Source of the DNA: SIG578 sp045655125
GTDB lineage: Bacteria; Bacillota; Clostridia; Oscillospirales; Ruminococcaceae
Direction: 5' to 3'
Assembly (NCBI GenBank): GCA_045655125.1
Contig: JAZOOR010000055.1
Span: 1-38,569 of the forward strand
Length of the DNA stretch: 38,569 nt
In this document: one piece after another, positions 16,480-23,980 of the stretch
How the letters are laid out: each line of letters starts with the position of its first letter
Position numbering within the stretch: position 1 is the stretch's first letter
Position numbers and translations under genes: made by a program
Notes under the pieces: generated by a model
The model's database searches: none
Told to the model about the DNA's origin: nothing
Seen by the model: the letters and a program-made list of their open reading frames with translations, nothing else

Positions 16480-16523
16480 CGCTCACTTTACCATTTGCAG
16501 TAAAAACACTGACGGTAAACAGT

Positions 16524-16754
16524 TTAGTACTTTACGAACGGAATAAGCGATAGCCAAAGTTTTTTACGCAGACATAGCCAATATCTGCGCTCGTCGCCTT
16601 CTGTTCGGCTTATTTCATAATTTATGTATCTAAGATCCCGACAAAACTCAATAAAAAACAGGCATAATCCATATATAGCCAAGATTAAAATGGCGGCAAT
16701 GACAATGCCAATAATCAGGTAAAGCTCGGTTTCAGGGTTATTTGCTTGTGGCAT
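16524..16754 (-). CDS. Small membrane protein of the SipW locus
   Basis: A 76-residue protein with one strong membrane segment (about 11-36, LYLIIGIVIAAILILAIYGL) and a short basic C-terminal part (YINYEISRTEGDERRYWLCLRKKLW). It has a clear AGGAG site and follows the second SipW gene by 36 bases on the same strand. I do not recognise a family. The position suggests an accessory to the SipW peptidase, comparable in size but not in sequence to other small secretion partners. Confidence 0.7.
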   Translation of the reverse strand: MPQANNPETELYLIIGIVIAAILILAIYGLCLFFIEFCRDLRYINYEISRTEGDERRYWLCLRKKLWLSLIPFVKY

Positions 16755-16790
16755 TGTCTTCTCCTATTCTTTTGCTACGCTGGGGCGGGG

Positions 16791-17522
16791 TTAGCTATTT
16801 TCTTCTACTGTATCTGTTTCTACATCAGATGTGCTTTCGGCTGCTACCGCTATCGGCTCTTTTATTTCAAGCTGAGCTTTGAGAGCGCGTAGCTCTTCAA
16901 GCATCTTAACGTTTTCCGCTTTCTCGGCTTCAAGTTTATCTCTTTCAGCCTGCATTTCTTCCATCTGTTCCCTCTTGTATCGGCGAAACAGGTTAAAGAA
17001 TTTCAAGCCTTCATAAAGGATAATCAGCATAAAAGGAGTAAAAATACAAATGAAATAACCAGGGGTGGTCTTTAAAAAATTAAAGAAGGTACCCAAGCCG
17101 GAAATATGGCTTTCATATCTACCTAAAACGTAAGGGTAGGTAACAATGGTTTCATCGTCCGTGTCGGTTGTGGTACCGTATGTAATAAATCCGGGGTTGC
17201 CCTCGGCATCGGTTGTCAGCTTGCGGATTTTATGGGTGATAGTTTCACCAAAGCTGTCGGTATCCTGAGAAACAAAGGTTATGATGTCACCCTCTTTCAG
17301 AGCAGCGGGGTCAACCTCCTTTACAAAAATCAATGAACCGGCATTAAAATTGGTTTTTGCCATTGAATCGGTATTTACGATGTACATCTTAAAACCAAAC
17401 AGGCTGCGGTCATTACGGTTAAAGGTGGTACAGGAAATGACCGTAAAAATCATCATCATAATAGCAAGCAGTACCATCATCCATACAAATGTGTTTTTTA
17501 ATATATTAAGTGCCTTCTTCAT
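16791..17522 (-). CDS. sipW: SipW-type signal peptidase I (second copy)
   Basis: A 243-residue ER-type signal peptidase. Ser 53 in NTDSM and His 97 in ITHKIR form the catalytic pair; GDIITFVS is the conserved box after Ser, and FITYGTTTDTDDE takes the place of the usual KGDAND box. Membrane segments lie at about 12-32 and 148-168. The cytoplasmic tail is a long coiled coil (about 175-220, rich in Glu/Lys with Met/Leu at heptad positions). It is only distantly similar to the first copy, so substrate or stage division is possible. It follows the TetR gene by 2 bases. Confidence 0.9.
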   Translation of the reverse strand: MKKALNILKNTFVWMMVLLAIMMMIFTVISCTTFNRNDRSLFGFKMYIVNTDSMAKTNFNAGSLIFVKEVDPAALKEGDIITFVSQDTDSFGETITHKIRKLTTDAEGNPGFITYGTTTDTDDETIVTYPYVLGRYESHISGLGTFFNFLKTTPGYFICIFTPFMLIILYEGLKFFNLFRRYKREQMEEMQAERDKLEAEKAENVKMLEELRALKAQLEIKEPIAVAAESTSDVETDTVEENS

Positions 17523-17524
17523 AT

Positions 17525-18121
17525 TTAAAAATCACCCTCCTTTGAATTTCTGAAGTATTGCTTTACCGATGCATAGATTACGCGGAATACATGTTCGGCA
17601 TAGTTGTCCTCTTTCGGCATCTGGTCATTGTGCACCTTAACTGCAAAATCGAGTATAACATTTAATATGTGGTTGAGTATCATCCAAATGTCTGCCTCAT
17701 CCTTAAATGCGGGACGAAATTTTTCTATAAGCGGAGCAAAGCGTTTTTTATGCTCATCAGCAGAATACTTTGTGAAATACGGCGAATAATAGTAGCGGAC
17801 ATACATAAAAATTTCATCCTTGTTTCCAACAAGGAAACGCCACATTGCTAAAAAATAGATTCTGCATCTTATCTCATAATCCATTTCCCTCATATACATA
17901 ACGTCAATATGTAGCAAGCATTTGTCTAGCAGTTGCTTATCAAGGTGTTCAAAGGCTTTTTCAAACAATTTCTCTTTGTTTTCAAATAAACGGTATATAT
18001 ACACCTCGTTAATGCTTGTTGCTTGGCTTATTGCTTTTGTTGTGGCTTTGTCAAGTCCGTTCTGAGCAATGACATGGATAGCGCCATCAATGAGTGCCTG
18101 ACGTAAGTCATCCTGTTTCAT
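17525..18121 (-). CDS. TetR-family transcriptional regulator
   Basis: A 198-residue protein. The N-terminal helix-turn-helix is LIDGAIHVIAQNGLDKATTKAISQATSINEVYIYRLFENKEKLF (about 10-53), the diagnostic TetR region. The C-terminal ligand/dimer domain is divergent and aromatic-rich. Its gene ends 2 bases before the second sipW gene, so it is probably the first gene of, and a controller for, the surface locus. A palindrome upstream (18173-18189) is a candidate operator. The inducer is unknown. Confidence 0.9.
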   Translation of the reverse strand: MKQDDLRQALIDGAIHVIAQNGLDKATTKAISQATSINEVYIYRLFENKEKLFEKAFEHLDKQLLDKCLLHIDVMYMREMDYEIRCRIYFLAMWRFLVGNKDEIFMYVRYYYSPYFTKYSADEHKKRFAPLIEKFRPAFKDEADIWMILNHILNVILDFAVKVHNDQMPKEDNYAEHVFRVIYASVKQYFRNSKEGDF

Positions 18122-18172
18122 TTTCTTTTTTCCCCTTTGTAAGTGTTTACTACAAGTTTTGACAAAAAATTA

Positions 18173-18189
18173 CAAACGCCGAACGTTTG
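18173..18189. promoter_or_regulatory. Candidate TetR operator palindrome
   Basis: CAAACG-CCGAA-CGTTTG, a 6-5-6 inverted repeat 52 bases upstream of the tetR start. On the minus strand it sits between a TTGCGC box and TAATTT, where a repressor would block a weak promoter. It was found by eye and has not been tested against other genomes. Confidence 0.4.
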
Positions 18190-18290
18190 CGCAAAATTCT
18201 TAAATAATGTTTTAAGGGTCTGCGGGTTTGTATCAGGGTATTTGCTTAATGGGGTTGCGCGGGAAAAAGGTATTGCTTTGCTACATACTA

Positions 18291-18485
18291 TTAATATTCT
18301 GATAAAGGCTTTATATTCACAACACTTTCCTTTCCACACCGTTTACACTTAATTGGAAGGTCTTTAACTTCCGTTGTGGGAAGCAGCCACAAGACTGTGT
18401 GCTTACCACACGATGGACAAAGAAAGCGCCTCCGTTTCGTTCTGATGTCTTTGATTTGTGGATCGTGCTGCAAAGTGTTTTGCAA
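18291..18485 (-). CDS. Cysteine-rich KTR-family small protein
   Basis: A 64-residue protein with FLCPSCGKHTVLWLLPTTEV, then LPIKCKRCGKESVVNI, two CxxC knuckles in the arrangement of the Cys-rich KTR family (LCPxCGxKT ... YCPKCKxETLIN). Those proteins are typical cargo or passengers of Tn916-like conjugative elements. The start is a TTG at 18485 with GAGGTG seven bases before it. It lies downstream of a consensus promoter and a leader terminator, and 169 bases upstream of tetR on the same strand. A metal-binding role is inferred; the function is unknown. Confidence 0.8.
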   Translation of the reverse strand: MQNTLQHDPQIKDIRTKRRRFLCPSCGKHTVLWLLPTTEVKDLPIKCKRCGKESVVNIKPLSEY

Positions 18486-18525
18486 TTAGTGTCACCTCGG
18501 TTAAGTTTTTGCGACAAGAGACAAA

Positions 18526-18576
18526 TAAAAAAAGCCTGCACCACAATCGTTTTATAACGATTAGATGGCACAGGCT
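18526..18576 (-). terminator. Leader terminator (attenuator) before the KTR gene
   Basis: On the minus strand AGCCTG...CCA...AATCGTT pairs with AACGATT...TGG...CAGGCT around a 4-base loop, followed by seven T. A 12-codon frame starting with TTG (around 18598, coding NLRLSLRACAI after the start) overlaps its 5' arm, but its ribosome binding site is poorly spaced. The terminator lies between the promoter at 18667-18695 and the KTR start. Confidence 0.8.
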
Positions 18577-18666
18577 CTAAGGCTCAGGCGCAGATTCAAT
18601 TTAAAATCTTTATATTTTATTTCTTCCTTTTGCTTATTAAAAAAATTGAACAAAAAGATTTAATTT

Positions 18667-18695
18667 ATTATATAAGAAATTTCTATCTATGTCAA
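18667..18695 (-). promoter_or_regulatory. Consensus promoter for the KTR leader
   Basis: TTGACA (18690-18695), a 17-base spacer and TATAAT (18667-18672): perfect matches to both sigma-A boxes. It lies in a 516-base gene-poor AT-rich stretch (18486-19001) that otherwise holds only the leader, its terminator and the XRE gene's upstream region. Confidence 0.88.
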
Positions 18696-19001
18696 CTCTA
18701 TAAATTCTAAGAAAATTATCAATATATCCGTATTTTTTTGTGCAATTTATAAATAAACCGCGATAATATACCATAATAATGATAATCAAAATCAGACCTT
18801 TATACGTCTGTAATGGATTGTTTTATCTTACCATCACTTATTTATTAAATCATTCGCATACAAATATGTGGTTTTTGTTAATAATAATATATCATAGCTT
18901 ACTAATACAGTCAAGTGCATACAATAAAATACTGAAAAAAGCTTAATGGAAAGTATAATTATTCTTATAACAATTCATTGTATATAAGTGAGGTTTTGAG
19001 C

Positions 19002-19274
19002 ATGGGAAAGGAAGTTGATTATAAAAACCGAGACCGTTTTATACAGCTCGGTATCGCAATTTCTACACTTCGAAGAATACGCGGTCTGTCACAGGAAAAG
19101 CTCGCAGAAAAGTCAAATATCAGTCGTTCACTTCTAAGTAATATTGAAGCGCCGAATATGGCATACAGTTTTTCTTTAGATGTGTTTTATAACATTGCAG
19201 ACGCCCTTGACATCGCACCCGAAAACCTTATAAAAGCCTCTGTGTTTCCTGACGGAGTAATTGGACACAAATAA
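19002..19274 (+). CDS. XRE-family helix-turn-helix regulator
   Basis: A 90-residue protein that is mostly one Cro/C1-type DNA-binding domain: LGIAISTLRRIRGLSQEKLAEKSNISRSLLSNIEAPNMAYSFSLDVFYNIADAL (about residues 13-66). The ATG at 19002 has AGTGAGG upstream; the longer start at 18978 is less likely. A -10-like TATAAT (18954-18959) precedes it. The gene is transcribed away from the KTR gene and may be a remnant of the same mobile element, or a stand-alone regulator. Targets are unknown. Confidence 0.87.
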   Translation: MGKEVDYKNRDRFIQLGIAISTLRRIRGLSQEKLAEKSNISRSLLSNIEAPNMAYSFSLDVFYNIADALDIAPENLIKASVFPDGVIGHK

Positions 19275-19317
19275 ATAGAGTAGCTCTGCGCCGATTTCGC
19301 AGAGCTACTCTATTTAT
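19271..19317. terminator. Bidirectional terminator between the XRE and Ldh genes
   Basis: A perfect 20-bp stem (ATAAATAGAGTAGCTCTGCG and its complement) with loop CCGATTT, at the meeting point of two convergent transcripts. Confidence 0.9.
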
Positions 19318-19328
19318 TATATTTTTTC

Positions 19329-20441
19329 TTATTCTTCCCAAGGAAATTTATACTGGGTAAGACCGAGTGCATCGCGAACCTCGTTAAATTCCTTCTGAAC
19401 AGGCTCATTGATGGGAACGCCGCTATCCTTTCGGCTTAGCCATATTTCCCATTCTTTTTCGCCCGCGGTGTAAATTCTCTCTGCATCGGGGGCTTTTTTA
19501 GTTGAGCGCACCTCTCTTATAATGTCGCCTGCTTTTTTGCGGCAGACATCTTCTCCGAGGAAGTGGTCGGTATCAATGGCAATAAAGAAGTGTCCCAGAT
19601 GGAAGGGGGTCTTCTCACCGTTTTCGCCTTTACCTGTAAGAGCCTTACCGTAAGAGCCATCCTGAAGCACGGCGCTCAAAAACTCTACAAACATTGCAAA
19701 GCCGTAGCCCTTATATCCGCCAAGCTCCTCGCCAATACCGCCTAATGAGGTAAGTGCAGCCTCGCCGCTACCGATTTTCCCAAGAGCATCGCCTGCATCA
19801 CCGTCTACTGCTCTGCCATCGGGGCCGACAACAGTTCCGGGCATAATATCGTGATCTATACGCTGATAATATTCAAGCTTACCGTTCTGGGTGATAGAGG
19901 TTGCGCAGTCAAGGTTAAAATCAAAATCTTCATCGGTGGGAACACCGAGTGTGAGGGGGTTTGTACCAAAAGCGCCCTCAACACCGAATGTGGGGGCAAC
20001 TGTAGGACGGGCATTAGTGCCAGTAAGTCCGATACAGCCTGCTTGTGTTGCCATTGTGGTGTAATAGCCTGCGATACCATAGTGGCAGGAGTTCCTTACA
20101 ACCACCATACCCATACCGTATTCTTTTGCCTTTTTAATAGCAAGCTCCATTGACTTTTTACCAATGACCTGTCCCATACCGTCGTGTCCGTCCACAACCG
20201 CGGTGGTCTCGGTTTCTTTGATAATCTCAAAGTTGGTTACAGGATTCTGGATACCTGCATTGATTCTATCAATATAAACAGGCTTAAACCGGTTTACGCC
20301 GTGGGATTCTATACCTCTCTTATCAGATGTTAAAAGAACATCTGCACAGATTTCTGCATCTTCGCGAGGCACACCGACCCCCACGAATGAGTCGGTCACG
20401 AAGCTGTAAAGAGTTTCAAAATCAACAACATATTTCGGCAT
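19329..20441 (-). CDS. Ldh family (LDH2/MDH2) malate/lactate-type dehydrogenase
   Basis: A 370-residue NAD(P)-dependent oxidoreductase of the type-2 malate/L-lactate/ureidoglycolate dehydrogenase fold, distinct from classical LDH. Typical motifs are DVLLTSDKRGIESHGVNRF (about 29-47, with the catalytic-site SHG), VVVRNSCHYGIAGYYTTMA (with the His-Tyr pair), GVEGAFGTNPL and GGYKGYGFAMFVEFLSAVL. The substrate cannot be fixed from sequence; 2-hydroxy acids such as malate or lactate are likely. It is the last gene of the rnf-containing transcript (gap of 41 bases, ribosome site GGGGAG). Confidence 0.92.
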   Translation of the reverse strand: MPKYVVDFETLYSFVTDSFVGVGVPREDAEICADVLLTSDKRGIESHGVNRFKPVYIDRINAGIQNPVTNFEIIKETETTAVVDGHDGMGQVIGKKSMELAIKKAKEYGMGMVVVRNSCHYGIAGYYTTMATQAGCIGLTGTNARPTVAPTFGVEGAFGTNPLTLGVPTDEDFDFNLDCATSITQNGKLEYYQRIDHDIMPGTVVGPDGRAVDGDAGDALGKIGSGEAALTSLGGIGEELGGYKGYGFAMFVEFLSAVLQDGSYGKALTGKGENGEKTPFHLGHFFIAIDTDHFLGEDVCRKKAGDIIREVRSTKKAPDAERIYTAGEKEWEIWLSRKDSGVPINEPVQKEFNEVRDALGLTQYKFPWEE

Positions 20442-20482
20442 ATACTTTCAACTCCCCAAAATTTATAAATAGGAAAATCATA

Positions 20483-21667
20483 TTATCCTATATAGTTCCC
20501 ATTTTTATCGCAGACATACACGCCGCATCCTGCACAGACAGAAATTTGCGCATCTATCTGCTCCTTTGTAAAGGCGACCCCTGCACTGTCTATCGGAGAA
20601 AACTGAGGCATAAGCACAGCAGTAGGGTAGGCAGTTCTCACTGAACCGATAAGGGAAGATAGAGCCGCACCGCTATCGCTTTCAAGACTAAGATTCGGAA
20701 CAAGCGCATCATATGAGAAGCTTTTGGGGTCGGCGCCGCCGTAAATGACATTATTTTGACGCGCAGCTTCTGAAGCGTTGTAGCTTAGCAGCAGCTTTGC
20801 ATTTTTAGCATTAAGAGCATCTTTTAAAAGCTTAGTATACTGAGAAAGGATTTCTGCGTGTGAAACGGTCTTCTCAAGCTCACCAAAGTCAGCGTTCACA
20901 AAGTTGCTAACATCCGGGAACATTATCGAGGACACCATTATATTTTCAAAACCAAGGTCTACAAGCTCGCAGGAAATAGAAGTTATATATCCCTGAGCCT
21001 CACTGCTGTAGGGATTGAGCCAAGGCTTACCGTTAGCAGCATCAAACCAGCTCCAGCCCTCGTGCTTTGTATACAGAATTTTAGCGGCAGGGTTTCTTGT
21101 TGCAATTTTATCCTTAAAGGCATTTACCTGCGCTATGGGTACGATATTCTCAGCCTTTAGCCTTGTTACTATCTCCGAAATGTTCCCTAAGGCTTTTTCG
21201 GATACCGCTCCCACAGAGGCTGCCATAGGATTTTGGGTGTTGTAATAAACAGTACCGTCCTCATCCTTAAGCTCTAACACTGCGGCATTATACCCAAGGC
21301 TTTTAATATTGGTGATAAAAGCTTTAAGGGCTGCTGAGTCTGCCGCAGCCGAAAGAGGCAGACAGGCCGCTTTCAGCTCCGAAAGCTCTGCCTTTTCGGG
21401 TGTTTCAGGTAAAGCTATTTCACTCGAAGCAATTTGTGAAGTAACAGGAGGTTTACTTGAGGAGCTTTGCGAGGGGCGCTCAGTTTTTTCACCTTTCAAA
21501 AGGTTAGAAAGAGGTCCAGCAATGCTATATCCTACAAAAACAAGCAGCAAGACAACCAGAATAATGATAATGGTGTTTCTAATGCGCTTTTTTCTCCTGC
21601 GCTCCGAGCCATCAAAAATTCTTCCGTAGCTTTGAATTTTATATCCTTTATTATTGCGAGATTTCAA
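20483..21667 (-). CDS. DUF4015 putative glycoside hydrolase, membrane anchored
   Basis: A 394-residue protein from a TTG start with GGGGAG upstream. It has a basic cytoplasmic N-terminus (about 1-32, RRRKKRIRN), one membrane segment (about 33-52), a Ser/Pro linker and an exported TIM-barrel-like domain. LKSLGYNAAVLELKDEDGTVYYNT, RLKAENIVPIAQVNAFKD, HEGWSWFDAANGKPWLNP and YDALVPNLSLESD match the DUF4015 putative glycosyl hydrolase pattern. The substrate is unknown. Its place between rnfA and the Ldh gene is unusual for such a protein. Confidence 0.8.
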   Translation of the reverse strand: MKSRNNKGYKIQSYGRIFDGSERRRKKRIRNTIIIILVVLLLVFVGYSIAGPLSNLLKGEKTERPSQSSSSKPPVTSQIASSEIALPETPEKAELSELKAACLPLSAAADSAALKAFITNIKSLGYNAAVLELKDEDGTVYYNTQNPMAASVGAVSEKALGNISEIVTRLKAENIVPIAQVNAFKDKIATRNPAAKILYTKHEGWSWFDAANGKPWLNPYSSEAQGYITSISCELVDLGFENIMVSSIMFPDVSNFVNADFGELEKTVSHAEILSQYTKLLKDALNAKNAKLLLSYNASEAARQNNVIYGGADPKSFSYDALVPNLSLESDSGAALSSLIGSVRTAYPTAVLMPQFSPIDSAGVAFTKEQIDAQISVCAGCGVYVCDKNGNYIG

Positions 21668-21691
21668 TAGAATTCTCCCCTTTTTAGCAGA

Positions 21692-22300
21692 TTAAAAGGG
21701 CAATTCGTGCCCAATAAGCCCATAAAATGCGAGCGAAAGAATACCAATATAGATAAGCGTTGCAGGAAATCCTCTGAACGCAGCGGGAATGTGTGTTCCC
21801 TTAAGCTTTCGGGTTCCTTCAAAGACAAGCAGGGTGGCTAAAAAGAATGCTATACCTGTTCCGAATGAAAATCCAACCCAGGTTGCAAGGCTTGCCTCTA
21901 CACTCAGAAGCGAGTTGTGAGCAGGAAGCAAAATGGCGCCGAGGGTTGTGCAGTTAAAAACTGCAAGCAGCAGTATTTCACTCATTTTGCGATATGTTTT
22001 AGGAAAAGCAAAATAAAGCACAAGACTTGCAAGCACAAATACCGCCACAAGCACCAGCACATAAACAAAAGGCTCGATATAAAGCTTAAACGAAAGCTTA
22101 CGGATAAGCAGATTTACTGCCCACGCAAGAAAGCCTGAAACGGTTGTAATACAGGTGATCAGCACACCGAATTTAAGCATAGTTTTAGGCGATTTGACGA
22201 CCGCTAACATTCGGCTTGTGCCAAGCGCTCTTGTAAATATTGTATTTTCAATGAAAACAGCGGCAAGAGCGGCTGTGAAAAAGCTTACTAAAAACTGCAT
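21692..22300 (-). CDS. rnfA: Rnf complex subunit RnfA
   Basis: A 202-residue polytopic membrane protein of the RnfA/RsxA/NqrE family, with six hydrophobic segments. FFTAALAAVFIENTIFTRALGTS is the typical N-terminal segment, with the family's ENxxxxRxLG motif. In Rnf, A and E together bind an iron-sulfur centre inside the membrane. ALGTS and LLLAVFNCTTLGA hold the expected Cys in the second half, but the first-half Cys found in many RnfA proteins is not obvious (FTRALG in place of FxxxxGxC). The start is 2 bases from rnfE. Confidence 0.88.
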   Translation of the reverse strand: MQFLVSFFTAALAAVFIENTIFTRALGTSRMLAVVKSPKTMLKFGVLITCITTVSGFLAWAVNLLIRKLSFKLYIEPFVYVLVLVAVFVLASLVLYFAFPKTYRKMSEILLLAVFNCTTLGAILLPAHNSLLSVEASLATWVGFSFGTGIAFFLATLLVFEGTRKLKGTHIPAAFRGFPATLIYIGILSLAFYGLIGHELPF

Positions 22301-22302
22301 TA

Positions 22303-22956
22303 TTACTTCGCCTCCTCTTTTTCTCTTTTATCGAGGATAGCAGAGAGCTTTTTAACTCCTGCAGCAAGCACTCCTACAATAATAAATCCCATAAATGGAA
22401 GCAAAAATGAGATATTGCCCTGCATATTACCTATTGGGACATCCCAGATAGTTCCCTTGCCAAGAATTTCGCGCACTGTCGAAACAAGACACATTACTAC
22501 CGAAAATCCGACGGCTGTTTCAATACCGCTAAGCATACTTGTAAGCGGCTTGTAGCCCTTTGCGGCATCGGCGCTTCTTGAGCTTATTATGGGGTTTACA
22601 ACCATAAGAGGCAGAAATACTCCCACTTTATCATTAACCTCGGGGAATATCGTTTGTGCAAACCAAAAGGCCGGGATGAAAAACACGCAGGAAAGCAGAG
22701 CGCATAAAATTACCCTGATACTTTTTGAAAGCTTTACGGGAATCAGCGCAAAGATAATAAGAACGGGCACAATAATTATGGAAAACGCTACCGACAGAGA
22801 AACTCCTGCCTTAAGTGTCTGGCTGATTGCGATTACAGGACCAAGCGAGAGTCCAAGCGTTAAGACGGGATTTTCAATAACAAGTCTTTTTATGGGTTTT
22901 ATGAGTTTTTTTGATTTTTTTCTGATTATTTTCAGAAGTGCTTTTAGTTTATTCAC
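22303..22956 (-). CDS. rnfE: Rnf complex subunit RnfE
   Basis: A 217-residue polytopic membrane protein of the RnfE/NqrD family. After a basic start, IENPVLTLGLSLGPVIAISQTLKAGVSLS is the diagnostic first segment (family pattern NPVxVQxLGLCPxLAVT). The Cys usually found there (LGLCP) is Ser/Gly here (LGLSLGP), a change that may affect the cluster ligand. VNPIISSRSADAAKGYKP and a run of hydrophobic segments follow. It overlaps the end of rnfD by 8 bases. Confidence 0.88.
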   Translation of the reverse strand: MNKLKALLKIIRKKSKKLIKPIKRLVIENPVLTLGLSLGPVIAISQTLKAGVSLSVAFSIIIVPVLIIFALIPVKLSKSIRVILCALLSCVFFIPAFWFAQTIFPEVNDKVGVFLPLMVVNPIISSRSADAAKGYKPLTSMLSGIETAVGFSVVMCLVSTVREILGKGTIWDVPIGNMQGNISFLLPFMGFIIVGVLAAGVKKLSAILDKREKEEAK

Positions 22957-23980
22957 CGTCTGCTCCTCCCTTCTTTTCCCTCTTTCTAAGGAATTTGGGG
23001 AGACTTAGGGGAATATCTGTATAACGGTCTATTCCCGTTCCGATTTTATCAAGGAAAGGAGTAAATGAGTTTACAATAATCAGCGCAAAAGGAAATGCAA
23101 TTTCCATTTTTCCATAGTGGCGGAAAAGCATTGTAACTATGCCGATAGCGACGCCGTATATCCATTTAGCGTACGGGTGCTTGGGGCTTGAGGAAGGCTC
23201 AGGAGCCATAAACACTGCGCCGAATATAAGCGCGCCCGATGTAAGCTCAAACCATAGCGAGTCCAGAATTCCTGTTGAAATTCTCGGGAAAAGGAGCGCG
23301 AAAATGCCCGCTCCAAGTATGACTCCTGCAGGAATCTGAATACTGATAGCACGGCGATACAAAAGATATGCCGCCGCAGCCAAAATGACTATTATACAGG
23401 TAACTCCTGCCGCGCCCGCAGTATTTCCCGACAAAATATCAAAGGCATCGGTAAGCGGTCTGCCGCCGTTTTTAAGGTTCTGCGCTGTTGTTTCCATTGT
23501 TCTGTAATTTTCCAAAACATTTCCGAAAATGGGGAGCCACTGCATTGGGCGGGTATACGAAAACATTTTTTGGGGCCACGAAACTGCACAGAAGCAGAAT
23601 GCTGCTGCCGCGCTGTTAAACGGGGTGTTTCCGAGTCCGCCAAACGGGTGCTTTACTATAAGAATTGCAAATGCCGCGGCGGTTATAACCACCAGCGTAT
23701 CAACCGATGCGGGCATAAGCAAAGGCAGAATTGCTCCAGTTACGAGCGAGGAAAGGTCTTTAAAATCAAACTTTTTACTTTTAACCCATATGCAGCCTTG
23801 GTCCAATAAATAGCAGACAGCTAAAGATAAAATTAAATTTTTTAAAACTCTAAAGCCATAGAAAAAGATGGGCATTAAGTAAATAAATGGCATAACAATA
23901 AGCATGTCGCCCATCAGCGACTGAACAGTTCCGCTATTTCTCAGAAACGGTGCTTTGAGTATTTTCACTGTTCTGTTCAT
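22949..23980 (-). CDS. rnfD: Rnf complex subunit RnfD (divergent)
   Basis: A 343-residue polytopic membrane protein starting MNRTVKILKAPFLRNSGTVQ, the RnfD/NqrB opening. GGLGNTPFNSAAAAFCF matches the conserved NPFNPA region. The flavin-attachment site (SGAT-P in RnfD) appears as TMETT just before the LKNG motif: the acceptor Thr may be kept but Gly-Ala is lost. The later GEtS motif is also altered (AAGVT). The start at 23980 lies inside rnfC (47-base overlap), preceded by GGAGATG. It is probably part of an ion-pumping ferredoxin:NAD oxidoreductase, but modified. Confidence 0.87.
   Translation of the reverse strand: MNRTVKILKAPFLRNSGTVQSLMGDMLIVMPFIYLMPIFFYGFRVLKNLILSLAVCYLLDQGCIWVKSKKFDFKDLSSLVTGAILPLLMPASVDTLVVITAAAFAILIVKHPFGGLGNTPFNSAAAAFCFCAVSWPQKMFSYTRPMQWLPIFGNVLENYRTMETTAQNLKNGGRPLTDAFDILSGNTAGAAGVTCIIVILAAAAYLLYRRAISIQIPAGVILGAGIFALLFPRISTGILDSLWFELTSGALIFGAVFMAPEPSSSPKHPYAKWIYGVAIGIVTMLFRHYGKMEIAFPFALIIVNSFTPFLDKIGTGIDRYTDIPLSLPKFLRKREKKGGADGE

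Noticed and set aside
18118..18339. 73-aa frame overlapping the KTR gene and the tetR leader
   Set aside because: It has no good ribosome site, spans the KTR stop, and covers the promoter/palindrome region.
18317..18571. 84-aa frame in another phase over the KTR gene and its terminator
   Set aside because: It runs through the leader terminator and only mirrors the KTR codons in another frame.
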